Source of the DNA: Methylophilus sp. DW102
Lineage (GTDB): Bacteria; Pseudomonadota; Gammaproteobacteria; Burkholderiales; Methylophilaceae
Reading direction: 5' to 3'
Assembly (NCBI RefSeq): GCF_037076555.1
Contig: NZ_AP029023.1
Coordinates: 2,108,001-2,172,000, forward strand
DNA: 64,000 nt
Of this stretch, positions 55,393-64,000 are shown piece by piece (within the stretch, counting starts at the first letter, position 1; every line of letters starts with the position of its first letter). The notes below the pieces were generated by a model. The model did not search any database and was not told the DNA's origin. It worked only from the letters and a program-made list of their open reading frames with translations. A program made the translations under genes and the position numbers.

Positions 55393-55692
55393 ATGCTTTA
55401 CATGATTTACGCACAGGACACCCCGAACAGCTTGCCATTGCGGCTGCAACATCGCCCGCCGCATCTGGCCAGATTGCAACAATTGCAAAACGAGGGCCGC
55501 CTGGTTTTAGCAGGCCCGTTGCCAGCCATAGACAGCGTAGACCCTGGTGAAGCGGGCTTTAGTGGTAGCCTGATTGTCGCTGAATTTGACTCATTGCAGG
55601 CGGCCACAGACTGGGCCAATGACGATCCGTTTGTTCATGCAGGCGTCTATGGCCAAGTGACCGTCAAACCGTTTAGAAAGACTTTGCCGTGA
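55393..55692 (+). CDS. yciI: YciI family protein
   Basis: 99 aa. It has [29 protein letters not shown], then [12 protein letters not shown] and [31 protein letters not shown]. The conserved His and Asp of the YciI dimeric ferredoxin-like fold are in place. Function is uncertain; in most genomes it follows yciB. Confidence 0.94.
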   Translation: MLYMIYAQDTPNSLPLRLQHRPPHLARLQQLQNEGRLVLAGPLPAIDSVDPGEAGFSGSLIVAEFDSLQAATDWANDDPFVHAGVYGQVTVKPFRKTLP

Positions 55693-55955
55693 TGCTGCGC
55701 GCTGAAATAGAGCAGCGGTTGCAAAGCCTGACACCGGAACACATCGAGATTCAGGATGACAGTGATTTGCATCGCGGACATGCAGGAAATACTGGCGGCG
55801 GACACTTTACCATCACGGTAAAAAGCTCGCTATTTTCAGGAAAATCACAGATAATGCGCCATCGCATGGTATATCAATGTTTGCAAGATTTAATGCCTCA
55901 TCGCATCCACGCGCTCAGTATTACGGCCTTATCGACCGATGAGTCATTTATTTGA
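55692..55955 (+). CDS. bolA: BolA family protein
   Basis: 87 aa from ATG 55692, overlapping the yciI stop by one base. It has [57 protein letters not shown] and IHALSI. It binds Fe-S clusters with monothiol glutaredoxins. The conserved His of the RHRMVYQ segment is present. It is followed after 57 nt by the ppiC-type gene. Confidence 0.93.
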   Translation: MLRAEIEQRLQSLTPEHIEIQDDSDLHRGHAGNTGGGHFTITVKSSLFSGKSQIMRHRMVYQCLQDLMPHRIHALSITALSTDESFI

Positions 55956-56012
55956 AACAATCCTGTTTTTTAATATCGCACCTAATTCAAAACGTTATTT
56001 TAAGGATATTGC

Positions 56013-56822
56013 ATGAAATTTTTGAAAGTATTGTTGGCAATTGCTTGCTTAAGCGCAATGCCACATGTGTATGCGGCGGATGCCGACGCGGTAGCCACCG
56101 TCAATGGCAAACCGATCAAGAAATCCTGGGTAGAGTTTATCCTCAAGGATGCTGAAGCGCGTACAGGCCAAAAAGCCAACGATGGCATGAAAGCAGCCGT
56201 GGTGAATGAACTGGTTGGCTCTGAATTGGCCTATCAGGAAGCGCAAAAAGCCGGCATCGATAAATTGCCTGACTTTGTGGTCAGTGAAGAATTGGCTCGT
56301 CGCAAGTTACTGGTGAATGCTTTCCTGGGAGATTTCATCAAGAAAAATCCTGTGACCGATGCCGAGAAAAAAGAAGCTTACGAGCAATACAAAAAAGAAC
56401 TGGGTGATAAAGAGTACAATGCACGCCACATCTTGGTGAAAACAGAAGCCGAAGCCAAAGCCATTATTGCTGACCTGAAAAAAGGGACTGACTTTGCCAA
56501 AGTGGCCAAGGAAAAATCTCTGGACCCAGGCTCCAAAGACAAAGGGGGCGATCTGGGCTGGTTCTCACCAGCTGGCATGGTCAAACCTTTTGCCGACGCG
56601 CTGGTTTCCCTCAAGAAAGGGGAAACAACGCCTGAGCCAGTGCAGTCGCAGTTTGGCTGGCATGTGATCAAGCTGGTAGACACCCGAGCTCTGCAAGCTC
56701 CTGCTTATGATAAAGTTCAGGAAGGTCTTGAGCGCACCATTCAACAACGTAAACTCGAAAAATACATGTTGAGCCTCAAAGACAAAGCCAAAATTGACGT
56801 GAGCGGCCTTGAGAAAAAATAA
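56013..56822 (+). CDS. Periplasmic parvulin-type peptidylprolyl isomerase
   Basis: 269 aa. It has a signal peptide (residues ~1-22, cut near VYAAD), an N-terminal SurA-like helical region, and a parvulin domain at ~130-225. The parvulin domain has YNARHILVKTEAEAKAIIADL, KEKSLDPGSKDKGGDLGWF, MVKPFADAL and VQSQFGWHVIKL. It catalyses cis-trans isomerisation at Xaa-Pro in the envelope. A good terminator follows. Confidence 0.94.
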   Translation: MKFLKVLLAIACLSAMPHVYAADADAVATVNGKPIKKSWVEFILKDAEARTGQKANDGMKAAVVNELVGSELAYQEAQKAGIDKLPDFVVSEELARRKLLVNAFLGDFIKKNPVTDAEKKEAYEQYKKELGDKEYNARHILVKTEAEAKAIIADLKKGTDFAKVAKEKSLDPGSKDKGGDLGWFSPAGMVKPFADALVSLKKGETTPEPVQSQFGWHVIKLVDTRALQAPAYDKVQEGLERTIQQRKLEKYMLSLKDKAKIDVSGLEKK

Positions 56823-56844
56823 GCCGGATTTGTTTTGAGTCTGC

Positions 56845-56871
56845 AAAAAGCCAGCCATTGCTGGCTTTTTT
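56845..56871 (+). terminator. Intrinsic terminator after the ppiC-type gene
   Basis: AAAAAGCCAGC, CATT loop, GCTGGCTTTTTT. It forms a stable stem with a T tract. Confidence 0.93.
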
Positions 56872-56939
56872 GTTGTGTGTGATGGATGTCGCGATTGAGC
56901 GCGCAACTTGAGAAAAGATTGAATGAACAATTTCTTTCA

Positions 56940-56974
56940 TTGTCATTCTAAGCTACAATCAAGAATTATTCTCA
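56940..56974 (+). promoter_or_regulatory. feoAB promoter with overlapping Fur-box-like site
   Basis: TTGTCA (56940-56945), an 18-nt spacer and AATTAT (56964-56969). The 7-1-7 dyad CAAGAATTATTCTCA (56960-56974) matches six of seven arm positions (TGAGAAT/ATTCTTG). It covers the -10 box, as Fur sites do, so iron repression of feoA is likely. Confidence 0.55.
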
Positions 56975-56987
56975 TTTGAACGCAACC

Positions 56988-57236
56988 ATGCATCTAGACG
57001 CACTGAAACCAGGGCAGACTGCCATCGTAGACCGCATTCATGCAGAGCAAGCATTGGCCCAACGCCTGAATGCCCTTGGATTTCGTAGCGGTAAGCGCAT
57101 AGAGGTGATCAGACAGGCCTCGTTTAATGGGCCGTTACATGTCCGTATCGGCTCCACGGATGTGATCATTCGTCTGCACGATGCCAGTGCCATTCATTTA
57201 CACCCCGTTGACCTGTTAGACTCCCCTGCCGTATGA
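56988..57236 (+). CDS. feoA: Ferrous iron transport protein A (FeoA)
   Basis: 82 aa SH3-like protein from ATG 56988. It has LDALKPGQTAIVDRIHAEQALAQRLNALGFRSGKRIEVIRQASFNGPLHVRIGSTDVIIRL, a full FeoA core. It is thought to assist FeoB. Its stop overlaps feoB by four bases (ATGA), so the two are co-translated. A Fur-like site lies just upstream. Confidence 0.94.
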   Translation: MHLDALKPGQTAIVDRIHAEQALAQRLNALGFRSGKRIEVIRQASFNGPLHVRIGSTDVIIRLHDASAIHLHPVDLLDSPAV

Positions 57237-59023
57237 AACGTGTCGCCTTACTTGGGATGCCGAATACCGGCAAATCCACCCTGTTTAACCGCCTGAGTGG
57301 TGCGTCTGCGCGCGTCGGCAACTGGCCTGGCATCACGGTCGACCTGATGAGTGCCAAGCTGCTGCTGGGGGGACATATTGCCGAGCTCATCGATTTACCC
57401 GGCCTGTATGATTTGCACGGCTTTTCTGATGATGAACACGTGGTCAGGCATTTCCTGAGCCATCACCAGATTGACCTGGTGCTGATTATCCTCAACAGTG
57501 CGCAAATCGACCGCCAGCTTTCACTGGCCTTGCAAATCCGCGCCTTGGGCTTGCCTGCAGTCCTGTTGCTCAATATGGAGGATGAGGCCAAACGGGCCGG
57601 CATCACCATCAATACCCAGGCCATGAGCAAGCAGCTAGGCATGCCGGTGCGTACCATTAGCGCCAAGTACGGGCAAGGCTGCCCAGAAGCGCTACAGCTG
57701 GCAGCAGAGACCATGCTGCAACACCCTAATCTGACCTCGCCTGACAGTATTGCCCGCAAGCTCGAACTCGAGAATGCCATTGAGCAGGAAATGCACCACA
57801 TTATCGATCAGAGCGTGCAGTTTCCTATTCAACTGAACCACACACTCACCGACCGTCTCGATAAGGTTCTGCTCCATCCCTGGTTTGGGCTGCCGCTGTT
57901 TTTGCTGTCCGTATTTTTGCTGTTCCAGTTTATTTTCAGTGTAGGCGCACCTTTGCAAGAAGGCATGGGCTGGCTGTTTGACACGCTGCGTAGCCAGGCG
58001 CTGGAACCAGCTTTGGCCTTCTTGCCGGGCTGGCTCAACGGGCTGTTGCTGGACGGCTTGTATACCGGGTTTAGTACGGTGGCCGCTTTTGTGCCCATCA
58101 TTGTGCTATTTTTCCTGGTCATGAGCATGGTGGAAGACAGCGGCTATCTCTCACGCGCGGCTTTTCTCATGGATACGCTGATGGCCAAAATGGGACTGGA
58201 TGGCCGTGGCTTTGTCATGATGCTGATGGGGTTTGGCTGCAATGTGCCCGCACTCATGGGGACTCGCGTCATGCGCAGCCGCCCCATGCGTTTACTGACC
58301 ATGCTGACGATACCGCTGTCACTGTGCTCAGCCAGATTACAGGTATTTTTATTTATCATCGCCATTCTGTTCCCGCCGTCACAAGCCGCGTTGGTCCTGT
58401 TTTCGCTGTATCTGGTCAGTTTTGCCACCATTTTTATCACGGCGGTCCTGTTCAAACGCAGCTTTCAAAGCCGCGAGCCCTTTGTGCTTGAGCTGCCGCC
58501 TTATCGCTTCCCTACCCCACAACAAATCTGGATGCGTGGCTGGCAAGAGGTGAAACACTTTTTGGCACGCGCCACCAAGTTTATTGTGATTGGGGTGGTG
58601 CTGGTCTGGCTACTCACGCATTTACCTTTTTCTGCCACGCCAGCCAGCCCTGAAACCTGGGCCGGGAGCATAGGCCGCTTTTTCGCGCCCGTGCTGGACC
58701 CCATTGGCATTGACACCCAACTGGCGATTGCCCTGATTTTTGGTTTTGTTGCCAAAGAAATCGTGGTCGGCTCACTGGCCGTGATTTATGGCCTGCAAGG
58801 GGATGCGCTCAGCCAACAAATTGCCAGCAATATCGACTGGGTACAAGGCATGAGCTTTATGCTGTTTACACTGATTTATACGCCCTGCCTGTCGACCATC
58901 GCCACACTTAAATCCGAAAGTAAAAGCAGCGGTTTTATGTGGCTGTCTTTGGCGTGGTCCCTGATGCTGGCATGGCTGGTCAGCTTTGCCTTTTACCAAA
59001 CGGCTCGTGCACTTGGCTATTGA
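57233..59023 (+). CDS. feoB: Ferrous iron transporter FeoB
   Basis: 596 aa. N-terminal G domain: GMPNTGKSTLFNRLSG (G1), GNWPGITVD (G2), DLPGLYDLHG (G3) and NMED (G4). The C-terminal Gate/membrane domains follow, with MGFGCNVPALMGTRVM, HFLARATKFIVIGVVLVWLL and FGFVAKEIVVGSLAVIYGL. At 596 aa it is shorter than the E. coli protein (773 aa), in line with compact FeoB forms. It imports Fe2+ across the inner membrane. Confidence 0.95.
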   Translation: MKRVALLGMPNTGKSTLFNRLSGASARVGNWPGITVDLMSAKLLLGGHIAELIDLPGLYDLHGFSDDEHVVRHFLSHHQIDLVLIILNSAQIDRQLSLALQIRALGLPAVLLLNMEDEAKRAGITINTQAMSKQLGMPVRTISAKYGQGCPEALQLAAETMLQHPNLTSPDSIARKLELENAIEQEMHHIIDQSVQFPIQLNHTLTDRLDKVLLHPWFGLPLFLLSVFLLFQFIFSVGAPLQEGMGWLFDTLRSQALEPALAFLPGWLNGLLLDGLYTGFSTVAAFVPIIVLFFLVMSMVEDSGYLSRAAFLMDTLMAKMGLDGRGFVMMLMGFGCNVPALMGTRVMRSRPMRLLTMLTIPLSLCSARLQVFLFIIAILFPPSQAALVLFSLYLVSFATIFITAVLFKRSFQSREPFVLELPPYRFPTPQQIWMRGWQEVKHFLARATKFIVIGVVLVWLLTHLPFSATPASPETWAGSIGRFFAPVLDPIGIDTQLAIALIFGFVAKEIVVGSLAVIYGLQGDALSQQIASNIDWVQGMSFMLFTLIYTPCLSTIATLKSESKSSGFMWLSLAWSLMLAWLVSFAFYQTARALGY

Positions 59024-59106
59024 AATTTCTTGATTTCAAACAGAAACAGGGAAATATAATCTATGTTAAAGTGAATCTTCCACTTAAAAATAAGGAGACT
59101 CTACCC

Positions 59107-59616
59107 ATGAACAAGTCTTTAGTGATTGCAGCCGTTGCCGCTTTGTTCAGCCTGTCTGCACAGGCTAACAACCACAGCCATAATGGCCCGATGGAAAAAT
59201 GCATGAAAGCCGCATTGGCCAAACATCCGGGCAAAGTCGTCTCACTGGAAGCCGAGATTGAAAAAGGCCGTGGTGCGATTTATGAGTTCGACATTGTCGG
59301 CACCGATGGCAAAGAATGGGAAGTAGAATGTGAAGCCAAAACTGGCAAGGTATTTGAAGAAGAAGTGGATGTTGACCCTAACAGCGACGAATTCAAATCC
59401 AAAGCCAAAGTGACGATGGAACAAGCCAAGAAAACTGCGCTGGACAAATATCCAGGTGACGTGGAAAGCATCGAATATGAGCTTGAAAACGGCAACCCTG
59501 TCTATGAGTTTGATATCAAGCAAGCCAACGGCAAGGAAATTGAAGTCGAAGTTGATGCAGTGACCGGCAAAATTGGTGAAACCGAAGAAGAAGTCTACGA
59601 AATCGGCAAAGACTAA
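59107..59616 (+). CDS. Exported protein with two PepSY domains
   Basis: 169 aa from ATG 59107. A signal peptide (residues ~1-20, cut after AQA) is followed by a His-rich NNHSHN linker. Two PepSY repeats come next (about 28-80 and 100-160): AALAKHPGKVVSLEAEIEKGRGAIYEFDI and ALDKYPGDVESIEYELENGNPVYEFDI. Each has E-x-E-x-D acidic strands and a conserved TGK. PepSY proteins bind protease inhibitors or act in metal or lipid sensing. It lies 83 nt after feoB on the same strand and is followed by a terminator. Confidence 0.85.
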   Translation: MNKSLVIAAVAALFSLSAQANNHSHNGPMEKCMKAALAKHPGKVVSLEAEIEKGRGAIYEFDIVGTDGKEWEVECEAKTGKVFEEEVDVDPNSDEFKSKAKVTMEQAKKTALDKYPGDVESIEYELENGNPVYEFDIKQANGKEIEVEVDAVTGKIGETEEEVYEIGKD

Positions 59617-59641
59617 TTTTTTATCGTCCCCGCAGTCAGTC

Positions 59642-59669
59642 AAACAGCAACCGCATGGTTGCTGTTTTT
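59642..59669 (+). terminator. Intrinsic terminator after the PepSY gene
   Basis: AAACAGCAACC, GCAT loop, GGTTGCTGTTTTT. Strong stem followed by T. Confidence 0.9.
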
Positions 59670-59759
59670 ATTTGGGCAGGCGCTTTGGCGCATTCGATAT
59701 CAGACGCGCTTTCTGTTAAAATGGCGGTTTGAATTTTCATTGAAAAATCCAACCGCCTC

Positions 59760-62700
59760 ATGTCTAGTCAAGCGCAATTCCTTAGCCTGCGCGGCAGCGC
59801 CGCCCTCTCTCAATTCCGTCTCGATAAACTGTATCGCGCCCTCAAAGCCAGCGCACCGAATATCGCCCATATTTACACCGAATTCGTGCACTTTGCGTTT
59901 AGCGAGTCCGCCTTGAGCGTGAGCGAGCAAGACACCCTGCGCCAGATTCTGACTTACGGACCGCACACGGATATCGAGTCCCCGACAGGCGAGTTGCTGC
60001 TGGTGATTCCGAGGATAGGCACGATTTCGCCCTGGGCCTCACGCGCGACGGATATTGCACACAACTGTGGCCTGGGTCATCTGCTGCGTCTGGAGCGTGG
60101 CATTGCCTATTACGTGACCACTGCGAACGGACAGGCATTGACCGAAGCTGAGAAGCAAGCCTTGCGCACTGCCATCCAGGACCGCATGACAGAAACGGTG
60201 GTCTACCAGCTGGCGGATGCAGAAAAACTCTACCACCATGCCGACCCTAAACCTTTATCCAGTGTGGATATTTTAGCTGGCGGCAAAGCGGCGCTTGAAG
60301 CTGCCAATAGCGAGATGGGTTTAGCCTTGTCGCCAGACGAGGTGGATTACCTGCTGGAAAACTACCGCAAAATGGGCCGCAACCCGACCGATGTCGAACT
60401 GATGATGTTCGCCCAAGCGAACTCCGAGCATTGCCGCCACAAGATTTTCAATGCAGACTGGGTGATTGATGGCGTACAGCAAGAGCTGTCGCTGTTCAAC
60501 ATGATCCGCAACACACACAAACTCAATCCTGGCAACACCGTGGTTGCCTACTCTGACAACAGCTCAATTGTACAAGGCCAGAAAACCAAGCGTTTTTATC
60601 CGGCAGCCGATCACAGCTACCAGTTTGTCGAAGACGACATGCATTATCTGATGAAGGTGGAAACGCATAACCACCCCACTGCCATTTCACCCTTTGCCGG
60701 GGCTGCGACTGGGGCAGGCGGTGAAATCCGTGATGAAGGCGCCACCGGCATAGGCTCTAAGCCGAAAGCAGGCTTGACCGGCTTCTCGGTCTCCAACCTG
60801 AACCTGCCTGACTTTAAACAGCCTTGGGAAACCAATTACGGCAAACCTGGCCGTATCGCCAGCCCGTTGCAAATCATGATAGACGGTCCTTTAGGCGGGG
60901 CTGCTTATAACAACGAATTTGGCCGCCCCAATATTGCCGGTTACTTCCGTACCTTTGAACTCGAAACGCCTGCCGCCGATGGCAAGCGCGAAATGCGTGG
61001 CTATCACAAGCCGATCATGCTGGCGGGTGGGGTCGGCAATATCTCTGACAGCCACAGTCATAAAAACAGCATTCCCCCCGGCTCAGCCCTGATTCAGCTG
61101 GGCGGCCCGGCCATGTTGATTGGCCTTGGCGGCGGCGCGGCCTCCAGTATGGATACCGGCGCCAACACGGAAAACCTGGACTTTGACTCTGTACAACGCG
61201 GCAACCCGGAGTTGCAACGCCGTGCGCAAGAGGTGATTGATCGTTGCTGGCAAATGGGCGATAACAACCCGATTTTGAGCATCCACGACGTGGGTGCCGG
61301 TGGTATTTCCAACGCCTTCCCTGAGCTGGTCAATGATGCCAAAGTCGGCGCCGTGTTCCAGTTGCGTGATGTACATAATGAAGAGCCTGGCATGAGTCCG
61401 CGCGAACTGTGGAGCAACGAAGCGCAAGAGCGCTATGTTCTCGCCGTCACGCAAGACCAGTTGCCCTTATTTGAAGCAATTTGTGAACGCGAACGTTGTC
61501 CGTTTGCCGTCGTCGGCGTCACCACGGAAGAACGTCATCTGACGGTGGAAGACCGTCATTTTGACAACAAGCCGGTGGATATGGATCTGTCTGTTCTGCT
61601 GGGCAAACCCCCAAAAATGCTGCGTGATGTCAAATCCGTGAACAAGACGCTGCCAGCGTTTGATACCGGCAACGTGGTATTGCATGATGCCGTGTCGCGT
61701 GTACTGCGCTTACCGGGTGTGGCAGATAAAACCTTCCTGATTACCATTGGTGACCGTAGCGTGACCGGCCTCATCGCCCGCGATCAAATGGTCGGCCCGT
61801 GGCAAGTGCCCGTCAGCAACGTGGCGGTGACCTGTGCCGGGTTTGAAACCAATATCGGCGAAGCATTTGCCATCGGGGAAAAGGCGCCCTTGGCGCTGAT
61901 CGACGCACCGGCTTCCGGCCGCATGGCCATTGGTGAAGCCATCACCAACATTGCCGCCGCCGCAATCAGTGACATTGGCAACCTCAAGCTGTCCGCTAAC
62001 TGGATGGCACCTGCCGGTCATGCCGGTGAAGATGCCGCGCTGTATGCCACCGTGAAAACCGTGGGCATGGAATTATGTCCGGCGCTCGGCATCAGCATCC
62101 CGGTCGGCAAAGACTCCATGAGTATGAAAACGGTCTGGCAAGATCAAGGTGAAAACAAAGCAGTCACAGCCCCCATCTCACTGGTAATTTCTGCCTTTGC
62201 CAACACGCCAGATGTGCGTAAAACCCTGACGCCGCAACTGCGCACTGATCTCGGCGACAGTCAGCTGATCCTGATCGACCTGGGCAATGGCAAAAACCGC
62301 ATGGGCGGCTCGGCTTTGGCTCAAGTCTATCAACAGTTAGGCAACAGCGTGCCCGATGTCGACCAACCGGCACAAGTGAAAGCATTTTTTGCCGCGATCC
62401 AGCAACTGAATCACGAAGGCAAACTACTGGCTTATCATGACCGCTCAGATGGTGGCCTGTTTGTCACACTGGCAGAAATGGCGTTTGCCGGTCATTGTGG
62501 CCTCAATCTTGACCTCAGCGCCCTGGCTGGCGACAACATTGCCCTGCTGTTTAACGAAGAATTGGGGGCGGTACTGCAAGTGCGCGCCAGCGATACGGCA
62601 ACCATCGTCCAGCAATTGCAACAGCAGTTGGGTGACTGTGTGCACGCCATCGGCCACGTCACTGCCGGCCAGGACATTGTCATCGCGCTTAAACAGGCAC

Positions 62701-63671
62701 GCTACCAGGCATCACGCATCGACCTGCACCGTATGTGGTCTGAAACCACTTACCGCATGCAGAGCCTGCGTGATAACCCGGCCTGTGCCCAGCAGGAATA
62801 TGACCGCATCCTGAATGCCGACGATGCCGGTTTGCATGCGCAGCTGACTTTTGACCTCAACGACAATATTGCGGCACCATATATCAACACCGGCAAACGC
62901 CCCAACATGGCGATTTTGCGTGAGCAAGGTGTCAACGGGCAGACCGAAATGGCGGCTGCGTTTGACCGCGCAGGTTTTAACAGCGTCGATGTGCATATGA
63001 GCGACATCATCAGCGGCCGTGTGGCACTCAAGGATTTCGCAGGCTTGGTGGCTTGCGGTGGCTTCTCTTATGGGGACGTACTTGGTGCAGGCGAAGGCTG
63101 GGCCAAGTCCATCCTGTTCAACGCGCGGGCACGCGATGAATTTAGCGCCTTCTTTAACCGTGCAGACACCTTTGCACTGGGCGTCTGTAATGGTTGCCAG
63201 ATGATGAGTAACCTGCACAGCATTATTCCAGGCGCCGCGCACTGGCCGCACTTTGTGCGCAACAAGTCCGAACAGTTTGAAGCACGCGTTGCCCTGGTCG
63301 AGATTCTGGCCTCGCCGTCTATCTTCTTTGACGGCATGGCAGGCAGCCGCATGCCGATTGCTGTGGCACATGGCGAAGGGTTTACGGAATTTACTGATGC
63401 GGGCGCGGTCACAAGTGTGCTACAACAGCAACTGGCAACCGTGCGTTATGTGGACCATGCTGCGCAAGCGACCGAAGTTTACCCGTTTAACCCGAATGGT
63501 TCTCCTCAGGGCTTGACCGGGTTTACTACGCAAGATGGTCGTTTCAGCATCATGATGCCACATCCTGAACGTGTGTTTAGAGCGGTACAGCATTCCTGGC
63601 GGCCAGATGGCTGGCAGGAAGATGGTCCCTGGATGCGCATGTTCAGAAACGCACGTAAGTTTGTAGGTTAA
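59760..63671 (+). CDS. purL: Phosphoribosylformylglycinamidine synthase (large, fused PurL)
   Basis: 1303 aa, the single-chain form. N-terminal PurS-like domain; PurL synthetase with [31 protein letters not shown] and [16 protein letters not shown]. The second half has [18 protein letters not shown] and [14 protein letters not shown]. The C-terminal glutamine amidotransferase has [13 protein letters not shown] (nucleophilic Cys) and [13 protein letters not shown]. It turns FGAR into FGAM with glutamine and ATP. It is the longest gene in the window and apparently mono-cistronic. Confidence 0.98.
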   Translation: MSSQAQFLSLRGSAALSQFRLDKLYRALKASAPNIAHIYTEFVHFAFSESALSVSEQDTLRQILTYGPHTDIESPTGELLLVIPRIGTISPWASRATDIAHNCGLGHLLRLERGIAYYVTTANGQALTEAEKQALRTAIQDRMTETVVYQLADAEKLYHHADPKPLSSVDILAGGKAALEAANSEMGLALSPDEVDYLLENYRKMGRNPTDVELMMFAQANSEHCRHKIFNADWVIDGVQQELSLFNMIRNTHKLNPGNTVVAYSDNSSIVQGQKTKRFYPAADHSYQFVEDDMHYLMKVETHNHPTAISPFAGAATGAGGEIRDEGATGIGSKPKAGLTGFSVSNLNLPDFKQPWETNYGKPGRIASPLQIMIDGPLGGAAYNNEFGRPNIAGYFRTFELETPAADGKREMRGYHKPIMLAGGVGNISDSHSHKNSIPPGSALIQLGGPAMLIGLGGGAASSMDTGANTENLDFDSVQRGNPELQRRAQEVIDRCWQMGDNNPILSIHDVGAGGISNAFPELVNDAKVGAVFQLRDVHNEEPGMSPRELWSNEAQERYVLAVTQDQLPLFEAICERERCPFAVVGVTTEERHLTVEDRHFDNKPVDMDLSVLLGKPPKMLRDVKSVNKTLPAFDTGNVVLHDAVSRVLRLPGVADKTFLITIGDRSVTGLIARDQMVGPWQVPVSNVAVTCAGFETNIGEAFAIGEKAPLALIDAPASGRMAIGEAITNIAAAAISDIGNLKLSANWMAPAGHAGEDAALYATVKTVGMELCPALGISIPVGKDSMSMKTVWQDQGENKAVTAPISLVISAFANTPDVRKTLTPQLRTDLGDSQLILIDLGNGKNRMGGSALAQVYQQLGNSVPDVDQPAQVKAFFAAIQQLNHEGKLLAYHDRSDGGLFVTLAEMAFAGHCGLNLDLSALAGDNIALLFNEELGAVLQVRASDTATIVQQLQQQLGDCVHAIGHVTAGQDIVIALKQARYQASRIDLHRMWSETTYRMQSLRDNPACAQQEYDRILNADDAGLHAQLTFDLNDNIAAPYINTGKRPNMAILREQGVNGQTEMAAAFDRAGFNSVDVHMSDIISGRVALKDFAGLVACGGFSYGDVLGAGEGWAKSILFNARARDEFSAFFNRADTFALGVCNGCQMMSNLHSIIPGAAHWPHFVRNKSEQFEARVALVEILASPSIFFDGMAGSRMPIAVAHGEGFTEFTDAGAVTSVLQQQLATVRYVDHAAQATEVYPFNPNGSPQGLTGFTTQDGRFSIMMPHPERVFRAVQHSWRPDGWQEDGPWMRMFRNARKFVG

Positions 63672-63675
63672 GCGG

Positions 63676-63700
63676 AGTCGACCGGCCCTTACCGGCGACT
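63676..63700 (+). terminator. Weak hairpin after purL
   Basis: AGTCG-CCGG pairs with CCGG-CGACT with one bulged A and a 6-nt loop. It lacks a T tract, so terminator activity is doubtful. Confidence 0.3.
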
Positions 63701-63759
63701 TCACGAGGCCCAAAAAGTGGTTATTTTTAAAAAATGAAAATCAGGTGTTTGGAGAGATT

Positions 63760-64000
63760 ATGAAATCAATTAAGTTTTTACTGGCCTTGTGTTCACTGTC
63801 ATTTGCCTTGCAAGCGTTTGCATTGACCGATGATGAATATATGGAGTTTACCGAGGCGCTGACGGGTGGCAATATCAAAGTCGTGAAAAAGTTTGTCGAA
63901 GCTGACCCTTCATTGGTCAACCAGAAGTTCTTTGCCTGGGAACCCCTGCAAATGTCCGCATCCAAAGGCAAGCTGGATGTGGTGAAATACCTGGTTTCCA
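63760..64000 (+). CDS. Exported ankyrin-repeat protein (runs off right edge)
   Basis: Start ATG at 63760 with GGAGAG upstream; 80 codons are visible. A signal peptide (residues ~1-22: MKSIKFLLALCSLSFALQ, cut near AFA) is followed by LTDDEYMEFTEAL. Ankyrin helices come next: GGNIKVVKKFVEADPSLVNQK, then PLQMSASKGKLDVVKYLVS. The rest is outside the window. Exported ankyrin proteins act in protein-protein binding. The partner is unknown. Confidence 0.8.
   Translation, partial: MKSIKFLLALCSLSFALQAFALTDDEYMEFTEALTGGNIKVVKKFVEADPSLVNQKFFAWEPLQMSASKGKLDVVKYLVS

Noticed and set aside
62712-63371. 219-codon open frame opposite purL
   Set aside because: Shadow of purL in high-GC sequence; no family features.

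Overview
The window reads as a contiguous chromosomal piece from a Gram-negative betaproteobacterium. Best guess is a Methylophilaceae-type methylotroph, inferred from gene orders such as recA-recX-alaS-lysC, coaE-zapD-yacG, pyrR-pyrB-pyrC' and ribE-ribBA; no 16S or methanol dehydrogenase gene is present to settle it. Almost all of it is densely packed core metabolism and housekeeping on both strands. Features include type IV pilus genes, an Mla-type lipoprotein and 8-oxo-dGTP repair. No CRISPR array, prophage or intact insertion sequence was seen.

Layout. 1-2.6 kb (minus): edge-truncated lytic transglycosylase, NAD-epimerase-like protein, ADP-ribose Nudix hydrolase, zinc metallopeptidase. 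2.7-8.3 kb (plus): ribE-ribBA, yqgE-ruvX, pyrR-pyrB-pyrC'. Both the RibBA C-domain and the dihydroorotase are catalytically degenerate. 8.3-10.6 kb (minus): pilT-pilU. 10.6-12.7 kb: yggS-proC-yggT. 12.8-14.9 kb (minus): rng, maf. 15.0-16.9 kb: DUF815 ATPase and a MutT-ThiE fusion.

16.9-21.6 kb is the only accessory-looking stretch. It holds two decayed IS110 transposase fragments, a VOC protein, a MoaF-like secreted protein, and a DoxX/extradiol dioxygenase/LysR cassette. That cassette is bracketed by two diverged ~180 bp repeats of unknown nature. 21.7-26.4 kb: copper chaperone, yacG, zapD, coaE, pilD, a hypothetical, ispB. 26.5-32.4 kb: tRNA-Arg, tRNA-Ser, lysC, alaS, recX, recA. 32.7-36 kb: a Tyr/Pro-rich secreted protein, then mog-vanZ-thiL-pgpA-pncC. 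36-42.4 kb: PDZ protein, a Gcr-type membrane protein, a TusA-like protein lacking its cysteine, darP, pmbA, mlaA. 42.6-46.3 kb (minus): panC-panD-rsfS-rlmH-phr. 46.4-48.5 kb: mscL with a MITE-like insertion in its upstream region, a small secreted protein, corC. 48.7-52.3 kb: a giant DUF748/AsmA-like protein. 52.5-54.7 kb (minus): PHP phosphoesterase, yciO, site-2 protease. 54.8-56.8 kb: yciB-yciI-bolA-ppiC. 57-59 kb: Fur-box-linked feoAB and a double PepSY protein. 59.8-63.7 kb: purL. The last gene, an exported ankyrin protein, runs off the right edge.

A recurrent local trait is gene pairs overlapping by exactly 8 nt (start codon, two bases, stop codon). It occurs at five junctions and fixes several non-ATG starts. 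The most unusual items are the two catalytically dead pathway domains, the Cys-to-Ser TusA homologue, the MITE-like element, and the repeat-flanked dioxygenase cassette.
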